Translations under genes and position numbers: made by a program
NCBI RefSeq assembly: GCF_028769735.1
Contig: NC_088173.1
Span: 70,120,463-70,184,462, forward strand
From: Zonotrichia leucophrys gambelii
Lineage: Eukaryota; Chordata; Aves; Passeriformes; Passerellidae
DNA length: 64,000 nt
Reading direction: 5' to 3'
The notes under the pieces: generated by a model
What the model was told of the DNA's origin: nothing
Seen by the model: the letters and a program-made list of their open reading frames with translations, nothing else
Databases searched by the model: none
Shown: piece by piece, positions 24,234 to 35,591 of the stretch
How the letters are laid out: each line of letters begins with the position of its first letter
How positions within the stretch are numbered: the first letter of the stretch is position 1

Positions 24234-24705
24234 CAATTCACCATGTTCTCCACCACCTCTCCTTGTGGAGGAGAATTCACCATGTTCTCCACCACCTCTC
24301 CTTGTGGAGGAGAATTCACCATGTCCTCCACCACCTCCCCTTGAGGAGGAGAATTCACCATGTCCTCCACCACCTCCCCTTGAGGAGGAGAATTCACCGT
24401 GTCCTCCACCACCTCCCCATATGGAGAAGGAGAATTCACCACGTTCTCCACCACCTCCCCCTGTGGAGAAGGAGAATTCACCGTGTTCTCCACCACCTCC
24501 CCTTGAGGAGGAGAATTCACCGTGTCCTCCACCACCTCTCCTTGTGGAGAAGGAGAATTCACCGTGTCCTCCACCACCTCTCCTTGAGGAGAAGGAGAAT
24601 TCACCATGTTCTCCACCACCTCCCCTTGTGGAGAAGGAGAATTCACCATGTTCTCCACCACCTCTCCTTGAGGAGAAGGAGAACTCACTGTGTCCTCCTT
24701 GGGTT
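24234..24705. repeat. 39/42-bp minisatellite, 11 full units plus a partial
   Basis: The anchor 'gaattcacc' (first unit 'caattcacc', last 'gaactcact') occurs at 24234, 24273, 24312, 24351, 24390, 24432, 24474, 24513, 24555, 24597, 24639 and 24681, so every spacing is 39 or 42 bases. The 3-base difference is the presence of an extra 'aag/gaa' in the 'tggagaaggaga' part. Because both lengths are multiples of three, reading frames stay open across the array on both strands (plus: Pro-rich and His/Leu/Arg-rich frames; minus: Glu/Val/Asn/Ser/Pro-rich). None has a convincing start, splice signals or non-repeat homologous domain, so I call it non-coding. Confidence 0.95.
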
Positions 24706-27142
24706 CACCAAGAGCACAGAGCCCCCACAGAGCCAGAGCCTCAGGTTTGAGAGCCCATCCCTTCAAACCAACAGCAATTTAAAGGAGTTTTTTACTCTGA
24801 AATTAGTAAAACAACAATTATTGGAAACCAGTGCAGCAGCACAACCCAACAGAGGGGCTGAGCTGCTCTCCCTTCTGCCACATCAACCAAAACCCAGCTC
24901 TTCTAGTGCTGATAGCCCAGCACATGTTCTTCAAGTTAATTTGGATCAGCAGCATTCCCACCACCTGGAAGAGGGCATAAATAAAGCCCTCAATGCCTTT
25001 AGGAAGCAGCTCAGTATCTTCATAATGATATTTTTGCATTAAATGCCACAGACTATTGATGGCAGCAGGGATTTAGTGACTCCCACTGAACAGTGACAAA
25101 GGACAGCAGAGAGGTTTTTTCCTCCAACCAAACACCTCCCTTTTCCATGAGAGGGAAGAAAGAATAACCAGCAGAACAAGCCATTCCTGAGGTAAAATAT
25201 TTCCAGCCAAAAGGGACCTACAATGATCATCTAGTCCAGCTGAGAGATTAGATCTGCCTTCTGCAACCCTTTCTGGACAGGAAAAACTGTCCCAGAGGGA
25301 TCTGGAAGTTTGTAGATTCATTTTCAGTCTTTACAAGGCAGAAAGGGAAACTTTTAAGCATTTGATACCCAAAGTAAGAAGCCTGAAATCACCTGCAGGT
25401 TTACAAAGAAAACCATTCCATGAAAAAATTCCAAGTAGGCCACGAGTTTGCCATGTTTTAGTGCCATGAGGAACAGGAAAGGAGCAGTGCAAGGGAATTT
25501 TGACTCACTAGCAGGGAAGTTTTCCAACATTAAGCCAGTTCAACACCAGTCTGGTCATCATCTCCTAGGAGATTATTCTTCCTGCACAAACCAGAAAACC
25601 CCAAAGGTTTTCATGTAAAAAACAAGGGGAGGTTTGATGAGTTTTACTCCTTTTTAATAGAGGAGAGCTGGAAGAAAAACAAGTGATTCTTATCTCTGAA
25701 TTCAGCGTTTCACTATCAGTCCTGTGCCAAAATACAAAATTATTTCCTTGCTACAGGAAAGATTTCTACATGCAAAGAGATGCAAGACTCCCTAATATTT
25801 ATATTGTATTTATTTCATAGCCCATCCATACTCCCCTGTCCTCATTCTCCGCCTGAGGCTGCAGAACCATAGGAAATATCTTTTAATCCTGTTGCTGCCT
25901 CTTACCCCAGTGAGAAGAAACAACTTTTACACCCCAAAATGAACCAAACCCAACCATTATTTGCCGACTTTGAGAGCTGCAGTTCAGAGCTGTCCACCAC
26001 CTGCCAGGCTGCAGCTCCTGATTCTGCAGAATTCAGCTGAAATTACAACTCCTGCTCCCTGTCCTTCTCTTCCAGGCTGTATTTTGGGCTCTCCTGGCTG
26101 AAGAGAATGTGCAGACTTCAAAGGGCCACCTACAACAGTGCTGGCACCTTCTCATCCATTGAGATGCTTCTCTCACAGACAGGCTGGCTCCTGGCTGGAA
26201 ATCCTGAGAAAATAGATAGAAATAACTGGAATTAAAGCAGAGAGTAACCTGACAGTCATTTCCTTCTCTGGGGAGCTCCCACATGCCTTGCCCTTTCACC
26301 AGCCTCAAGTCCCAGGATGTGGCAAGAGATTACACCCAAGGACGGAATAAAACACGTCAGGAGCACAATTCCTTTATCACAACATTCTGGCCTTCCTTTT
26401 TTTTGAGGTGGTGCACACCCCCAAGAACTCAACCAGTTTGAAATATCCCCAAAGATGCGTTTGTGATGTGATTTCTGAGCTTTCAGCTCCAGAAGCACCA
26501 AAACAAGGGGTTTTCTGAGAAAAGAAATAAAAGCAGTGGTGTAACACCCACCACAGAGCAGCTCTGAATGAAACCAAACATTTCTTGGTAGTCCAAGGTC
26601 TTTGCTGCCTCCCCCATGAAGAAAACATGAGGAAAATAATGCATTTCAAACCCTCTGCAGACCTCCAGTGTCTGAGAAACTGCAGCAGACTGATAGGAAG
26701 AGAGGCAGCAAGATTCAGCTCAGACTGGCCTGCAGTTCCTGTTCCCACAGGAGAATGTATTTACACCCTGATAAGCTGGGCAGCGGTTTGATTTGGGAAA
26801 TGTTTTGGTTCCAGAGTGAGAAACAACTCCTCTCTTTGCAGCATTTGCTTCCCCCAAGGCAGCACCAGCCTCAGATGATTTTGTCTCTGAGCACTGAAGC
26901 CTGCTGGGAACCAGATAAGCAGCCAAAATTAGGGTCAGAGTTGATGTTATTCCACCAACTAATGCCCAGTGCTGCTCAGAGGAGGATCTTTAAGTGATTG
27001 GGTTTATTGTCACCCCACACAGCTCTGAGTTTTGGGAAGGAAAGCTCCAAGGGTGCCTTTTCCAACGCAGCCAAAACTGACCTTGATCCCCTCCCTGGAC
27101 CAACCACACTGATCCACCTGGGCAAAAACTCCTTCAGGTATC
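24706..27142. other. mostly unique intergenic stretch
   Basis: A short, diverged CR1-like scrap is visible at about 25195-25300 ('ttccagccaaaagggacctacaatgatcatctagtcc'), antisense. No exons are supported elsewhere in the stretch. Confidence 0.5.
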
Positions 27143-27290
27143 AGGGAATCGTGGTTTGGGTTGGAAGGGATGGTAAAGCTCATCCAGATCCAAATCCAGA
27201 CCCTGCCATGGGCAGGGACACTTCCCACTGTCCCAGGTTTCTCCAAGTCCCATCCAACCTCAGCCTGGAATTTGTGATATTTTTGTCTTT
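27143..27290 (-). repeat. CR1 LINE 3' tail fragment
   Basis: An antisense tail: 'gggaatcgtggtttgggttggaagggatggtaaagctcatcca', 'ccatgggcagggacacttcccactgtcccaggtttctcc', ending in a degraded 'cctcagcctggaatttg'. Confidence 0.9.
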
Positions 27291-27725
27291 ACCCACAAAC
27301 GCGCCAAGCCCTCATTGAGCAGTTCTTCCCTAATAAAACATAAAAATATTGAGGTGAGAAGCTGCATTCCCATCTCCCTCATCTCCCTGTCCATGCAGAT
27401 CACATCAGGCTGGTTGAGGACCCTTCCTGTCCCAGCTCATGGGGGACATGAACTCCATCCCCTCATCTCCTTCTCTGCCCGTCACACTGAGGCACCCCCT
27501 GAGCTGCTGCCACAAACAGGGGAGCAAACAAAGGAAGGAGCAAATCAGGGAGGCTGCTGCCCTGGCACGGCTGTTTTCAGCCTGGAGACACAAAACAGAC
27601 ACTCTCAAAGCTTTTTAATAGAGAGTTTGCCTGCCATTACAAGTATTTATTGATTAGAGGCTGAAACACCACAGCAGTTCATTGCCAGCCACCTTCTGGC
27701 TCCAGGGCTCCCCTCCAGCTTAGCT

Positions 27726-28852
27726 AGGCTGTTTTCATGCTTGCTACACCTGAATTCTCACAATCAGAACGTCCCCTGCACTCTAAAATGATGCTACAAA
27801 TACCACTAAGGACCAAAATTTCATTGTGGTTGTGAGAAATTATACTCCCTTTCAAAAAAATCTAAAAGGTTTATTAAAGCCTTATCAAAAACACAGCAGA
27901 AGACTGAATAGAGAAAATATTATGGTGTTGAGAGCAAAGGATTTTTCCCACCATGTGTTCATGTATGCAATGGAGGTTTCACCTTTTAACCCTTCAGTCC
28001 CTTCTCTCCATCAGCTCCTTCTTTGCTGTCCAGTGGTGGAGATCCCTTCATTAAATCTTGATTGAAGGTCAGATGTTGCTGTAGTAACAATCCCACCCTC
28101 CCAAATGCCCCAAACCCATAACAACACAAGGGGGGTAAAATACAAATCTATAAAACTTCTCCTAACATATATCCATGATATTTGCCTTTTAATTGTGAAA
28201 TTGCTCATCACATTACTCACCTATCACCCCAGGCTGTTTTCATGCTTGCTACACCTGAACTCTCGCAGTCAGAATGTTCTCTGCACTATAAAATGATGCT
28301 GCAAACACCACTAAGGACCAAAAGTTCATTGTGGTTATGAGAAATGATACTCACTTTCAAAAAAATCTAAAGGTTTATTAAAACCTTATCAAAAATACAG
28401 CAGAAGACTGAATAGAGAAAATTTTGGCATCAAGAGCAGAGGATTTTCCCCACCATGTGCTCATCCACACAGTGGAGGTTTCACCTTTTAACCCTTTAGT
28501 CCCTGCTGTCCATCAACTCCTTTGCTGTCCAGTGGTGGAGATCATGTCCTTAAACCTTGATTAGAGGTCAGATGTTGATGTAGTAACAATCCCACCTTCC
28601 CAAATATCCCAAACCCAGGCCACCTCCCAATAACAACACAAGGGGGGTAAAATATAAACCTATAAATCTTCTCCTAACATATATCCATGATATTTGCCTT
28701 TTAATTGTGAGATTGCTCATCACATTACTCATCTCTCACACCAGGCTGCTTTCATGCTTGCTGTACCTGAACTCTCACAGTCACAATGTCCCTGCACTCT
28801 AAAAATGATGCTGCAAACACCACTAAGGACTGAAAGTTCATTGTGGTGTTAT
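27726..28852. repeat. tandem ~510-bp repeat, cluster 1 (2 full units + partial)
   Basis: Units begin with 'aggctgttttcatgcttgct' at 27726, 28231 and 28743 (spacings 505 and 512). Each contains, in order, 'cactaaggaccaaaa.ttcattgtgg', 'caaaaaaatctaaaaggtttattaaa', 'gattttccccaccatgtgttc', 'ggaggtttcaccttttaaccc', 'tgctgtccagtggtggagatc', 'aggtcagatgttg.tgtagtaacaatccc' and 'tgatatttgccttttaattgtga'. The third unit stops after about 110 bases at 'ttcattgtggt'. The left edge coincides with the unit boundary. There is no open frame of interest. It could be a satellite or a tandem LTR derivative; the AATAAA-like and T-rich words are suggestive but not decisive. Confidence 0.9.
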
Positions 28853-29129
28853 TGGGTGAGTGACGCAAATTCCCCCAGGGCTTCTCTCACCTCCCTGTGC
28901 TCGAGGCATTCATTGGGATATTCCATCCTGGTCCACACTGATCCATCAGGTGCTCCTGGTAGTTTTAGCAAGAAGCCCTCACTGAGGGTTTGAGCTGAGT
29001 TTGTGACCCAGCTTTGTGTGATTTCACCACAAGCAGCTCTCCCCAGATGTCACATCCCTGGTTTCTTTTCCCCAGCAGGAGGAAGGAGAAGGGAACTCTG
29101 TCCTATCAGAGATAGGCTGGTTCTGTCCC

Positions 29130-29690
29130 AATACCAAAAGTTCAGGCACAGCCTGAGAGAGTTCCAGAAGTGTTTGGACAACCCTCTCAGGCACAGGGTG
29201 GGATTCTTGGGTCAAGAGTTGGACTTTCATGATCCTTGTGTATTGTATTTGTGGGGTGCCCCATGGCAGGGAGGAATGATGAATCTGACTCCATGTTCTC
29301 AGAAGGCTAATTTATTATTTTATGATACTATATTATATTGAAGAATACTAAACTAAACTATACTAAAGAATACAGAAAGGATACTTACAGAAGGCTAAAA
29401 AGATAATAATGAAAACTTATGACACAGCTTGGCCCCAGTTGGCCAAAGAGTGAAAACAACTCACAGCAGAATCCACTGAAACAATCACCTGTGGGTAAAC
29501 AATCTCCAAACACATTCCACATGAGCAAAACACAGGAGAAGCAAATCAGATAATTATTGTTTTCCTTTTTCTCTAAGGCTTCTCAGTTTCTCAGGATAAA
29601 AATCCTGGGTGAAAAGATTTTTCTACAAAATGTGAATGCCACACCTGTGGGCCCCTTCCAACTCAGAATATTCTACAATTCATTTATTTA
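29130..29690 (+). repeat. CR1 LINE 3' end split by an LTR insertion
   Basis: The sense CR1 tail reads 'aggcacagcctgagagagttccagaagtgtttggacaac', 'ctctcaggcacagggtgggattcttggg' and 'gagttggactttcatgatccttgtg' up to 29240. It then resumes at 29650 with 'gccccttccaactcagaatattctacaattc', which is the CR1 terminus. The 403 bases between are the LTR described separately. This subfamily matches the tail type seen at 22507. Confidence 0.9.
29241..29643 (-). mobile_element. solo LTR of an endogenous retrovirus (family A), inserted in a CR1
   Basis: 403 bases, minus orientation: on that strand it begins TGTGGCATTCACATTTTGTAG and ends with ATTTAGTATTC-type AT-rich words, an AATAAATTAGCC polyadenylation block and a terminal ...CAAATACAATA. 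Flanks are cttgtg (29235-29240) and cctgtg (29644-29649), a 6-bp target-site duplication with one mismatch, and the host sequence is a CR1 that reads through when the LTR is removed. A 6-bp duplication is typical of ERVK-like (beta) elements. No internal viral genes are present, as expected after LTR-LTR recombination. Confidence 0.88.
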
Positions 29691-32600
29691 AATTCTACCC
29701 TGAGCAAGGTAAAGATCTGACAGCTCTAGAGAACTCCAAAGTCTTATCCCTTCTTGCTCAAGGAACATCCTGCAGCTCAGGAAAGTCTGGCCCAATTTGT
29801 GGTTGATTCCAGCCCATATCCAGCTCATCCCTGCTCGGATCTGGTGTGGGCTGGGACACCAGGCTGCATCCAGCCTCACTCATTAAAAAGGTTGACATCA
29901 CTGAGTGGCAGTGTCCCCATCACACCAAACACCCTGAGGTGCTGACAGCACCATCCTGGCTGGGTTCAAGGTCATTATCTGACTTTCTGAAACACTAAAA
30001 GGTTCACCTGGCACATTTCCTCTGTCGTGATCAGCAGCAAGAAATAGAAACTGGGAGGGGAGAGTTGAGCAAGCCCTGTGAAAACCATGAGGAGCTAAAG
30101 GCTCAGCCCCTCTCCTTGCAACATCCACCCAGGGTGAGTGTTCCTGGCCACAATTCCCAAACAAACATCCCATTAAGGTTTTGGTTCTGCAGAGAAAGCA
30201 AAAGCCTGGAGCACTGTGGGCTGCCAGCCTTTGAACACAGTGGGAGTTACTGGTGATGGGTATGGAGGGAAAAAGGGCATCTCAAGAGGGTAAAACCAGC
30301 TCCTTTTACTGATCCATGAATCTTCTCCAGCCCAGAGCCCTGGATTGGATAAAAACTACCAGCAAATATAAATTAAAGAGCTTTTGGAGCTTCCCAGACT
30401 ATGGAGGGGCTCCCTGAGGTGCTGCCAGCCTTTGAACAAGGTGGGAGTTACTGGTGATGGGTATGGAGGGAAAAGGGCATCTCAAGAGGGTAAAACCAGC
30501 TCCTTTTACTGATCCATGAATATGCTCCATCCCAGAGCCCTGGATTGGATAAAAACTACCAACAAATACACATTAAAGAGCTTTTGGAGCTTCTCAGCCT
30601 ATGGAGAGGCTTCCTAAGGTGTCCTCCGAGGATTTAAAACGTGCCCCTCACAGGAGGGCTCACTCATCCTCTGAGATCATTTCAGCATCTCCAAAAATCC
30701 TGCAGCAGGGAGACCTGCAGCTCTGCATGGTGTTAGATTTTTAAGTAAAAAAAAAATCTCCATAATATTTCTTTTTTCCCCACCTTTGACCACGCTCTTC
30801 AGTCTCCTCCCTTGTACCCCTTGGAGATTTTTATTATTTCATGATTTGTAAGGAAGAAACTCCTCCCTGCCGTCCCAGTAACCAAGAGAACCCTCAATCA
30901 AAGGGAGATCAGATCAGACAAAGCCCTTCAGATCTCCAGCAGCACAAACAGGATCAGCTATGGCCTGGAGCAACACAACCTTCACAGGCTATTTCAGGGA
31001 GGTTAAGCAAATTTGGCTCAATAACACAAGTTTATGCCCCCTCTCCTCCCTGTAAATCATGCCCCATTCACAACACTGGAGCCCAGATTAAAGAAGGCAG
31101 GGTTGATTAGCACCACAAGACTCAAAAGAGGTTAAATAATTATCCAGTCATTATCCCAACAGAATACTTGTGGCTAACACGCACAAAAAAAAAAAAAGAA
31201 ATATTCCCAAAGTTTGGTGCTTGATGAAGCAACAGCACCTCTGCTCCAAAGAGAGGTGATTTGCAGTGATTTCAACCATCTGGAAGAGTTTTTTCAGCAG
31301 GCACAAAGCAGAGCAGAACAGGGAGCTCTGAGGGAAGCAGCTGAGGTGCTTTGAAGCAGGTGAAGGTGCTTTAAAGAGATGCAGAGGCATAATTCCAATA
31401 AATCATCCCTGAGCAGGCTGATGTGGGCTGGGATCAGAACAGGAAAAGCAAAAATCCCCTCTAGGCTCTACAATTCCTGCACTTTCCAGCCAGGACTTCC
31501 ACGTGCCCTCATGGTGACATTTCCCTTCCCAGTATGGGATGGGAGTGCTGGGAATGGGATGGGGACACCCCAGCTGGGGTCACCAGGCAGCCCCCAAGAC
31601 CCAAGAGCCCCCAAAGCTGCAGAACTCCCCTCTTAGCAACGTTACAGTCTGGAACAGGGTTTGTTGGCACAGGAAAAGGGGAAAGCAAAGCTCCTCTAGT
31701 GGCATCCCTGAGGGCTGGAAGCTCTCCAGAAGTTCAAGACCAGCAATTTTGGGGTGGGTTCCAAGCACTTTTCATGAACGGCTCCCAGCCACTCCAAACT
31801 TCTGAGGGCTGAGGGGATCCCAGGCATGGCCAGCTCGGGCTGCTGCCCACGTACCTGAAGCAGGAGCTGCAGAACCAGCGAGCTCTGGAGCTATCCAGAG
31901 TATCCCAAAATCCCTCCAGCTCCTCCTTCAGCCACCCTGGAGCTCTGCAGGGCACAATCATCAGCCCCAGCTGCCCTCCCCACCCCACAGCAGCTGACCC
32001 ACAGGGCACTCAGCACTGTGACAAAACAGAACATGAGATTTATCGCCATCACACCAGTCAGGACTTTTCAGGCCATTTTTCATCCAGCTCATGCTGGGAC
32101 AAGCTCTCCTTGTGCTCCTTACGCTCTCCCATCCCAAGGGGAAGCTGAGAAGGAATTTCTGAGCAGATTTCCCAGTCCCCAGCCTCACCACCCCAAATCA
32201 GAGCTTGTCACCAGTCCTGCCCTCACCACCTCCCCTGGCAGACCTGACCATGGCCATGGGACACTCCACCACCTTATCCCAATCCAGAAGTGGTTTTTTC
32301 CTTCTCCACCACAGCAGCCCAAGGCTGGGCTGATCCACAGGAGTTTTACAGGGCTGTGGGGCACAAATCCTCCAAAAATATCCAGGAAAGGGCCACATCC
32401 CTGAGCAGGAAGGTCCTCAAGGTCTGCAAGGAGCTCCAAGGGGGACTCAGCAGCTTCCTGGTCAGGGCAGCTGTTTGTGCTGCAGCCCCACCTGGGGACA
32501 CCCCTGCACTTCATCCCCACATCCCAGGCCAGCCCCAGGGCTGTGTGTGAGCAGTGGAACAAAGCTAAAAGGGCACCTGGGAGCACCCCAAAAGCAGCTC

Positions 32601-33206
32601 ATCCTTTCTGCATCTCCTGAGGAGACATCCCAGGGCATCCCCCAGCTCCTGAGCATCAAGAAAAAAGGGTTGGAGGAGATTAAGACAAAGATAAAGCCAA
32701 GTTCAACAGCAGGAGCAAACTTTACTTCTCTGCATGCCCAGCAATGCATCTGGGTGATTCTTCCTCCTCCTCCCAATGGCCTGTGGCTCCTTCCTTGCTT
32801 GGATAACCCCAAAACCCCCAATCCCATTCCTTTTTTTGCCCACAGACAAGGGCTATCCCTACCAGGAGCATCAGGAAAGAAACCTGCAGCTGAAAACAGC
32901 AAATTCCCCATTCTGGCTCATAGGGATGGAGGGGAAAGAAGAAGAATAAAAATAAAAAGAAGTGTGCACAAGAAATGCTGTCATTTATCACAAAGCAAGG
33001 TTGTCTGTGAGGCAGATCCCAATTAAGGGTGTCATTTTGGAGTGCCACAATATTCCCAGCACAAACACATTTAATTCTTGGATATAATCAGACAGCTGGC
33101 AGAGGGAGCAGGCAGCAGGTCCTCAGAGCCTGCTCTTGAGGCTGTGAGCTGAGGTGAGCCCCAGGCACAAAATAAATGCATCTGCTGCTTTTAAACGTGG
33201 ATATTA
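29691..33206. other. mostly unique stretch containing a 201-bp tandem duplication
   Basis: Apart from the duplication at 30221-30621 (listed separately), I see no element. An A run lies near 31183-31196. A 90-base open segment with flanking splice-like words (31855-31944, minus) is discussed among the rejected items. The GC-richer part at 31520-32560 has open frames on both strands but no exon evidence. Confidence 0.45.
30221..30621. repeat. 201-bp tandem duplication
   Basis: Copies start at 'ctgccagcctttgaaca' (30221 and 30422). Both contain 'gtgggagttactggtgatgggtatggaggg', 'ctcaagagggtaaaaccagctccttttactgatcc' and 'ccctggattggataaaaactacca'. About ten scattered differences are visible, so the duplication is not brand new. 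Confidence 0.95.
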
Positions 33207-33375
33207 CAGAGTCATGGAATTAATTGGGTTGGAAGGGACCTTAGAGACCATCCACTGCCACCCAGGGACACCTTCACTAACCCAGGTGTCTCCAAGCCTT
33301 GTCCAACCTGGCCTTGGACACTTGCAGGGATCCAGACCCTGTGCCAGGGCCTCACCAGCCTCACAGTCAATATTT
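33207..33375 (-). repeat. CR1 LINE 3' tail fragment
   Basis: An antisense tail: 'gagtcatggaattaattgggttggaagggacc', 'cagggacaccttcactaacccaggtgtctccaagcc', 'cttggacacttgcagggatcc', 'ctgtgccagggcctcaccagcctcacag', followed by a T run (33371-33381). Confidence 0.92.
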
Positions 33376-33381
33376 TTTTTT

Positions 33382-34007
33382 TCAAATTTCTCAAGTTGTT
33401 CTCTTGCAGAAAGACTCTCTATCCATAATAGACTTTAAGGTGCCTAAAAAAGCAATCTGGGCTAATTTTCCCCCAAGTGTTTCCCAGATCCAAAGAAATC
33501 TAAGCAGGTGTAGACAGAACAGAGCACTCTGCAGAAAAATCTCTGCAGCTATTTAATCTTCAGTTAAAAATCCCTTTGCACATTTGCCCCAATTTCCGCA
33601 GCCTTTAGCCCCAGATCCCAGCCCTGAGCTGGCCTTGGGGGAGGTATTTGGGCTTGTGGTGGGGCTGACCCTGAGTGGGTGCCAAAGCAGATCTGTCACC
33701 GCCCTCCCCAGCTGGACAAGGCAGAGAAAACACAACAAAAAGCTCAAGGTTGAGACCAGGGCAGGCAGAGATCCCTCACTGGTTAAATCAAGGGAAAAGC
33801 AGACTCAGTTCAGGGCAGTTTATTTTATTTATTGCCAATCAGATCAGAGCAGGGCAAGGAGAAGTAAACCCAAATCTTAGAAACACCTTCCCCTCACCCC
33901 TCCCTTCTTCCTGGGTCCACCTTGGAGCCTTCCATGGGACATGGGGACAATTCCAGAGCTTCTCATGGAAGCCACCCCTGTACCCCTCAACCATCCCAAC
34001 CCCAGAA
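33382..34007. other. unique stretch before repeat cluster 2
   Basis: Nothing is recognised except an AT-rich word 'tttattttatttattgcc' at about 33819-33836. Confidence 0.45.
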
Positions 34008-35240
34008 GATATTATTGCATCAAGAGCAGAGGATTTTCCCCACCATGTGTTCATCCACACAATGGGGGTTTTGCCTTTTAACCCTTTGGCCCCTCGCAAA
34101 GTTCTGTCCATCAACTCCTTCTTTGTTGTCCAGTGGTGGAGATCCCTTCCTTAAACCTTGATTGGAGGTCAGATGTTGATGTAGTAAAAATCCCACCCTC
34201 CCAAATGTCCCAAACCCAGGTAACCCCCTGATAACACCACAAGGAGTGGGTAAAAAAACAGCTATAAATCTATAAAACTTCTCCTAACATATGTACATGA
34301 TATTTGCCTTTTAATTGTGAGATTGCTCATCATATTACTCACCTATCACCCCAGGCTGTTTTCATGCTTGCTGCGCCTGAATTCTCCAACTCAGAATATT
34401 CTCTGCACTCTAAAATGATGCTACAAACACCACTAAGGACCAAAAGTTCATTGTGGTTGTGAGAAATGATCCCCACTTTCAAAAAAATCTAAAAGGTTTA
34501 TTAAAATCTTATCAAAAATACAGCAGGAGACTGAATAGAGAAAATATTATGGTGTTGAGAGTAAAGGATTTTCCCCACCATATACTCACCCACACAGTGG
34601 AGGTTTCACCTCTTAACCCTTTATTCCCTGCTGTCCATCAACTCCTTTACTGTCCAGTGGTGTAGATCACTTCCTTAAATCTTGATTGAAGGTCAGATGT
34701 TGCTGTAGTAACAATCCCACCTTCCCAAATGTCCCAAACCCAGATAACCCCTGATAAAAACACAAGAGGAGTAAAATATAAATCTATAAAACTTCTCCTA
34801 ACATATATCCATGATATTTGCCTTTTAATTGTGAGATTGCTCATCACATTACTCATTTCTCACACCAGGCTGCTTTCATGCTTGCTGTACCTGAACTCTC
34901 ACAGTCAGAATGTCCCCTGCACTCTAAAATGATGCTACAAACACCACTAAGGACCAAAAGTTCTTTGTGGTTGTGAGAAATGATCCTCACTTTCAAAAAA
35001 ATCTAAAAGTTTTATTAAAACCTTATCAAAAATACAGCAGGAGACTGAATAGAGAAAATATTATGGTGTCAAGAGCAAAGGATTTTCCCCACTATGTGCT
35101 CATTCACACAATGGAGGTTTTGCCTTTTAACCCTTTGGCTCCTCCTAAAGTTCTGTTCATCAACTCCTTTGCTGTCCAGTGGTGGAGATCACTTCTTTAA
35201 ATCTTGATTGGAGGCCAGGTGCTGCCATAGTAACAATCCC
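34008..35240. repeat. tandem ~510-bp repeat, cluster 2 (partial + full + partial)
   Basis: This is the same unit and orientation as at 27726. The cluster starts about 190 bases into a unit ('attattgcatcaagagcagagg' at about 34010), with unit starts at 34353 and 34866 (spacing 513), and fades out at 'catagtaacaatccccc' near 35240. Some units carry an extra 'cctttggcccctc.aaagttctgtccatcaac' segment that distinguishes them from cluster 1. Confidence 0.9.
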
Positions 35241-35591
35241 CCCAGTGCAGGCCCTTCCCTCTTCTGAGGGGCACCAGGGCCACAGCACCAACCCTGGGCA
35301 CTGCCTCACCTCTGGAAGGGTCCTCACCCCCCTGCCCTGGCCTCTCACTTCTCCAGATGGAGCCAAGAAAGCCACCTGGGTATTTTGCTCCTGGTGTGGT
35401 CCTCTGAGGGAAACCAGAAGGCTCCTGGACAACCGGAGTGGTTTTTTTTGTGTAGTGGTGGAAGCAACACTCACCCTGCTCTGCTCCCTGATGTTATCAG
35501 TGACAATGTCCATTATCCTGTGAGCCTGGGCATGAGGGACCCTCAGGCACAGCTGGGATAAGGACACAGGGATGCTGGGCAGGTGGGACCT
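35241..35591. other. GC-rich unique segment between two repeats
   Basis: No element or exon is supported. The words 'gagggaccctcaggcacagctgg' at about 35532-35556 recur in diverged form after the next repeat, at about 36435-36475, so some of it belongs to the local duplication history. Confidence 0.4.

Noticed and set aside
24032..25042. 336-codon plus-strand open frame
   Set aside because: It starts at a GTG, not an ATG. Its core is the 39/42-bp minisatellite, which is also open on the minus strand and in another plus frame.
31855..31944. 90-base minus-strand segment bounded by TGCAG and CAG|GTAC words, open in one frame
   Set aside because: The donor is non-consensus beyond GT, there is no neighbouring exon, and such pairs are expected by chance at this density. 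The peptide is not recognised.
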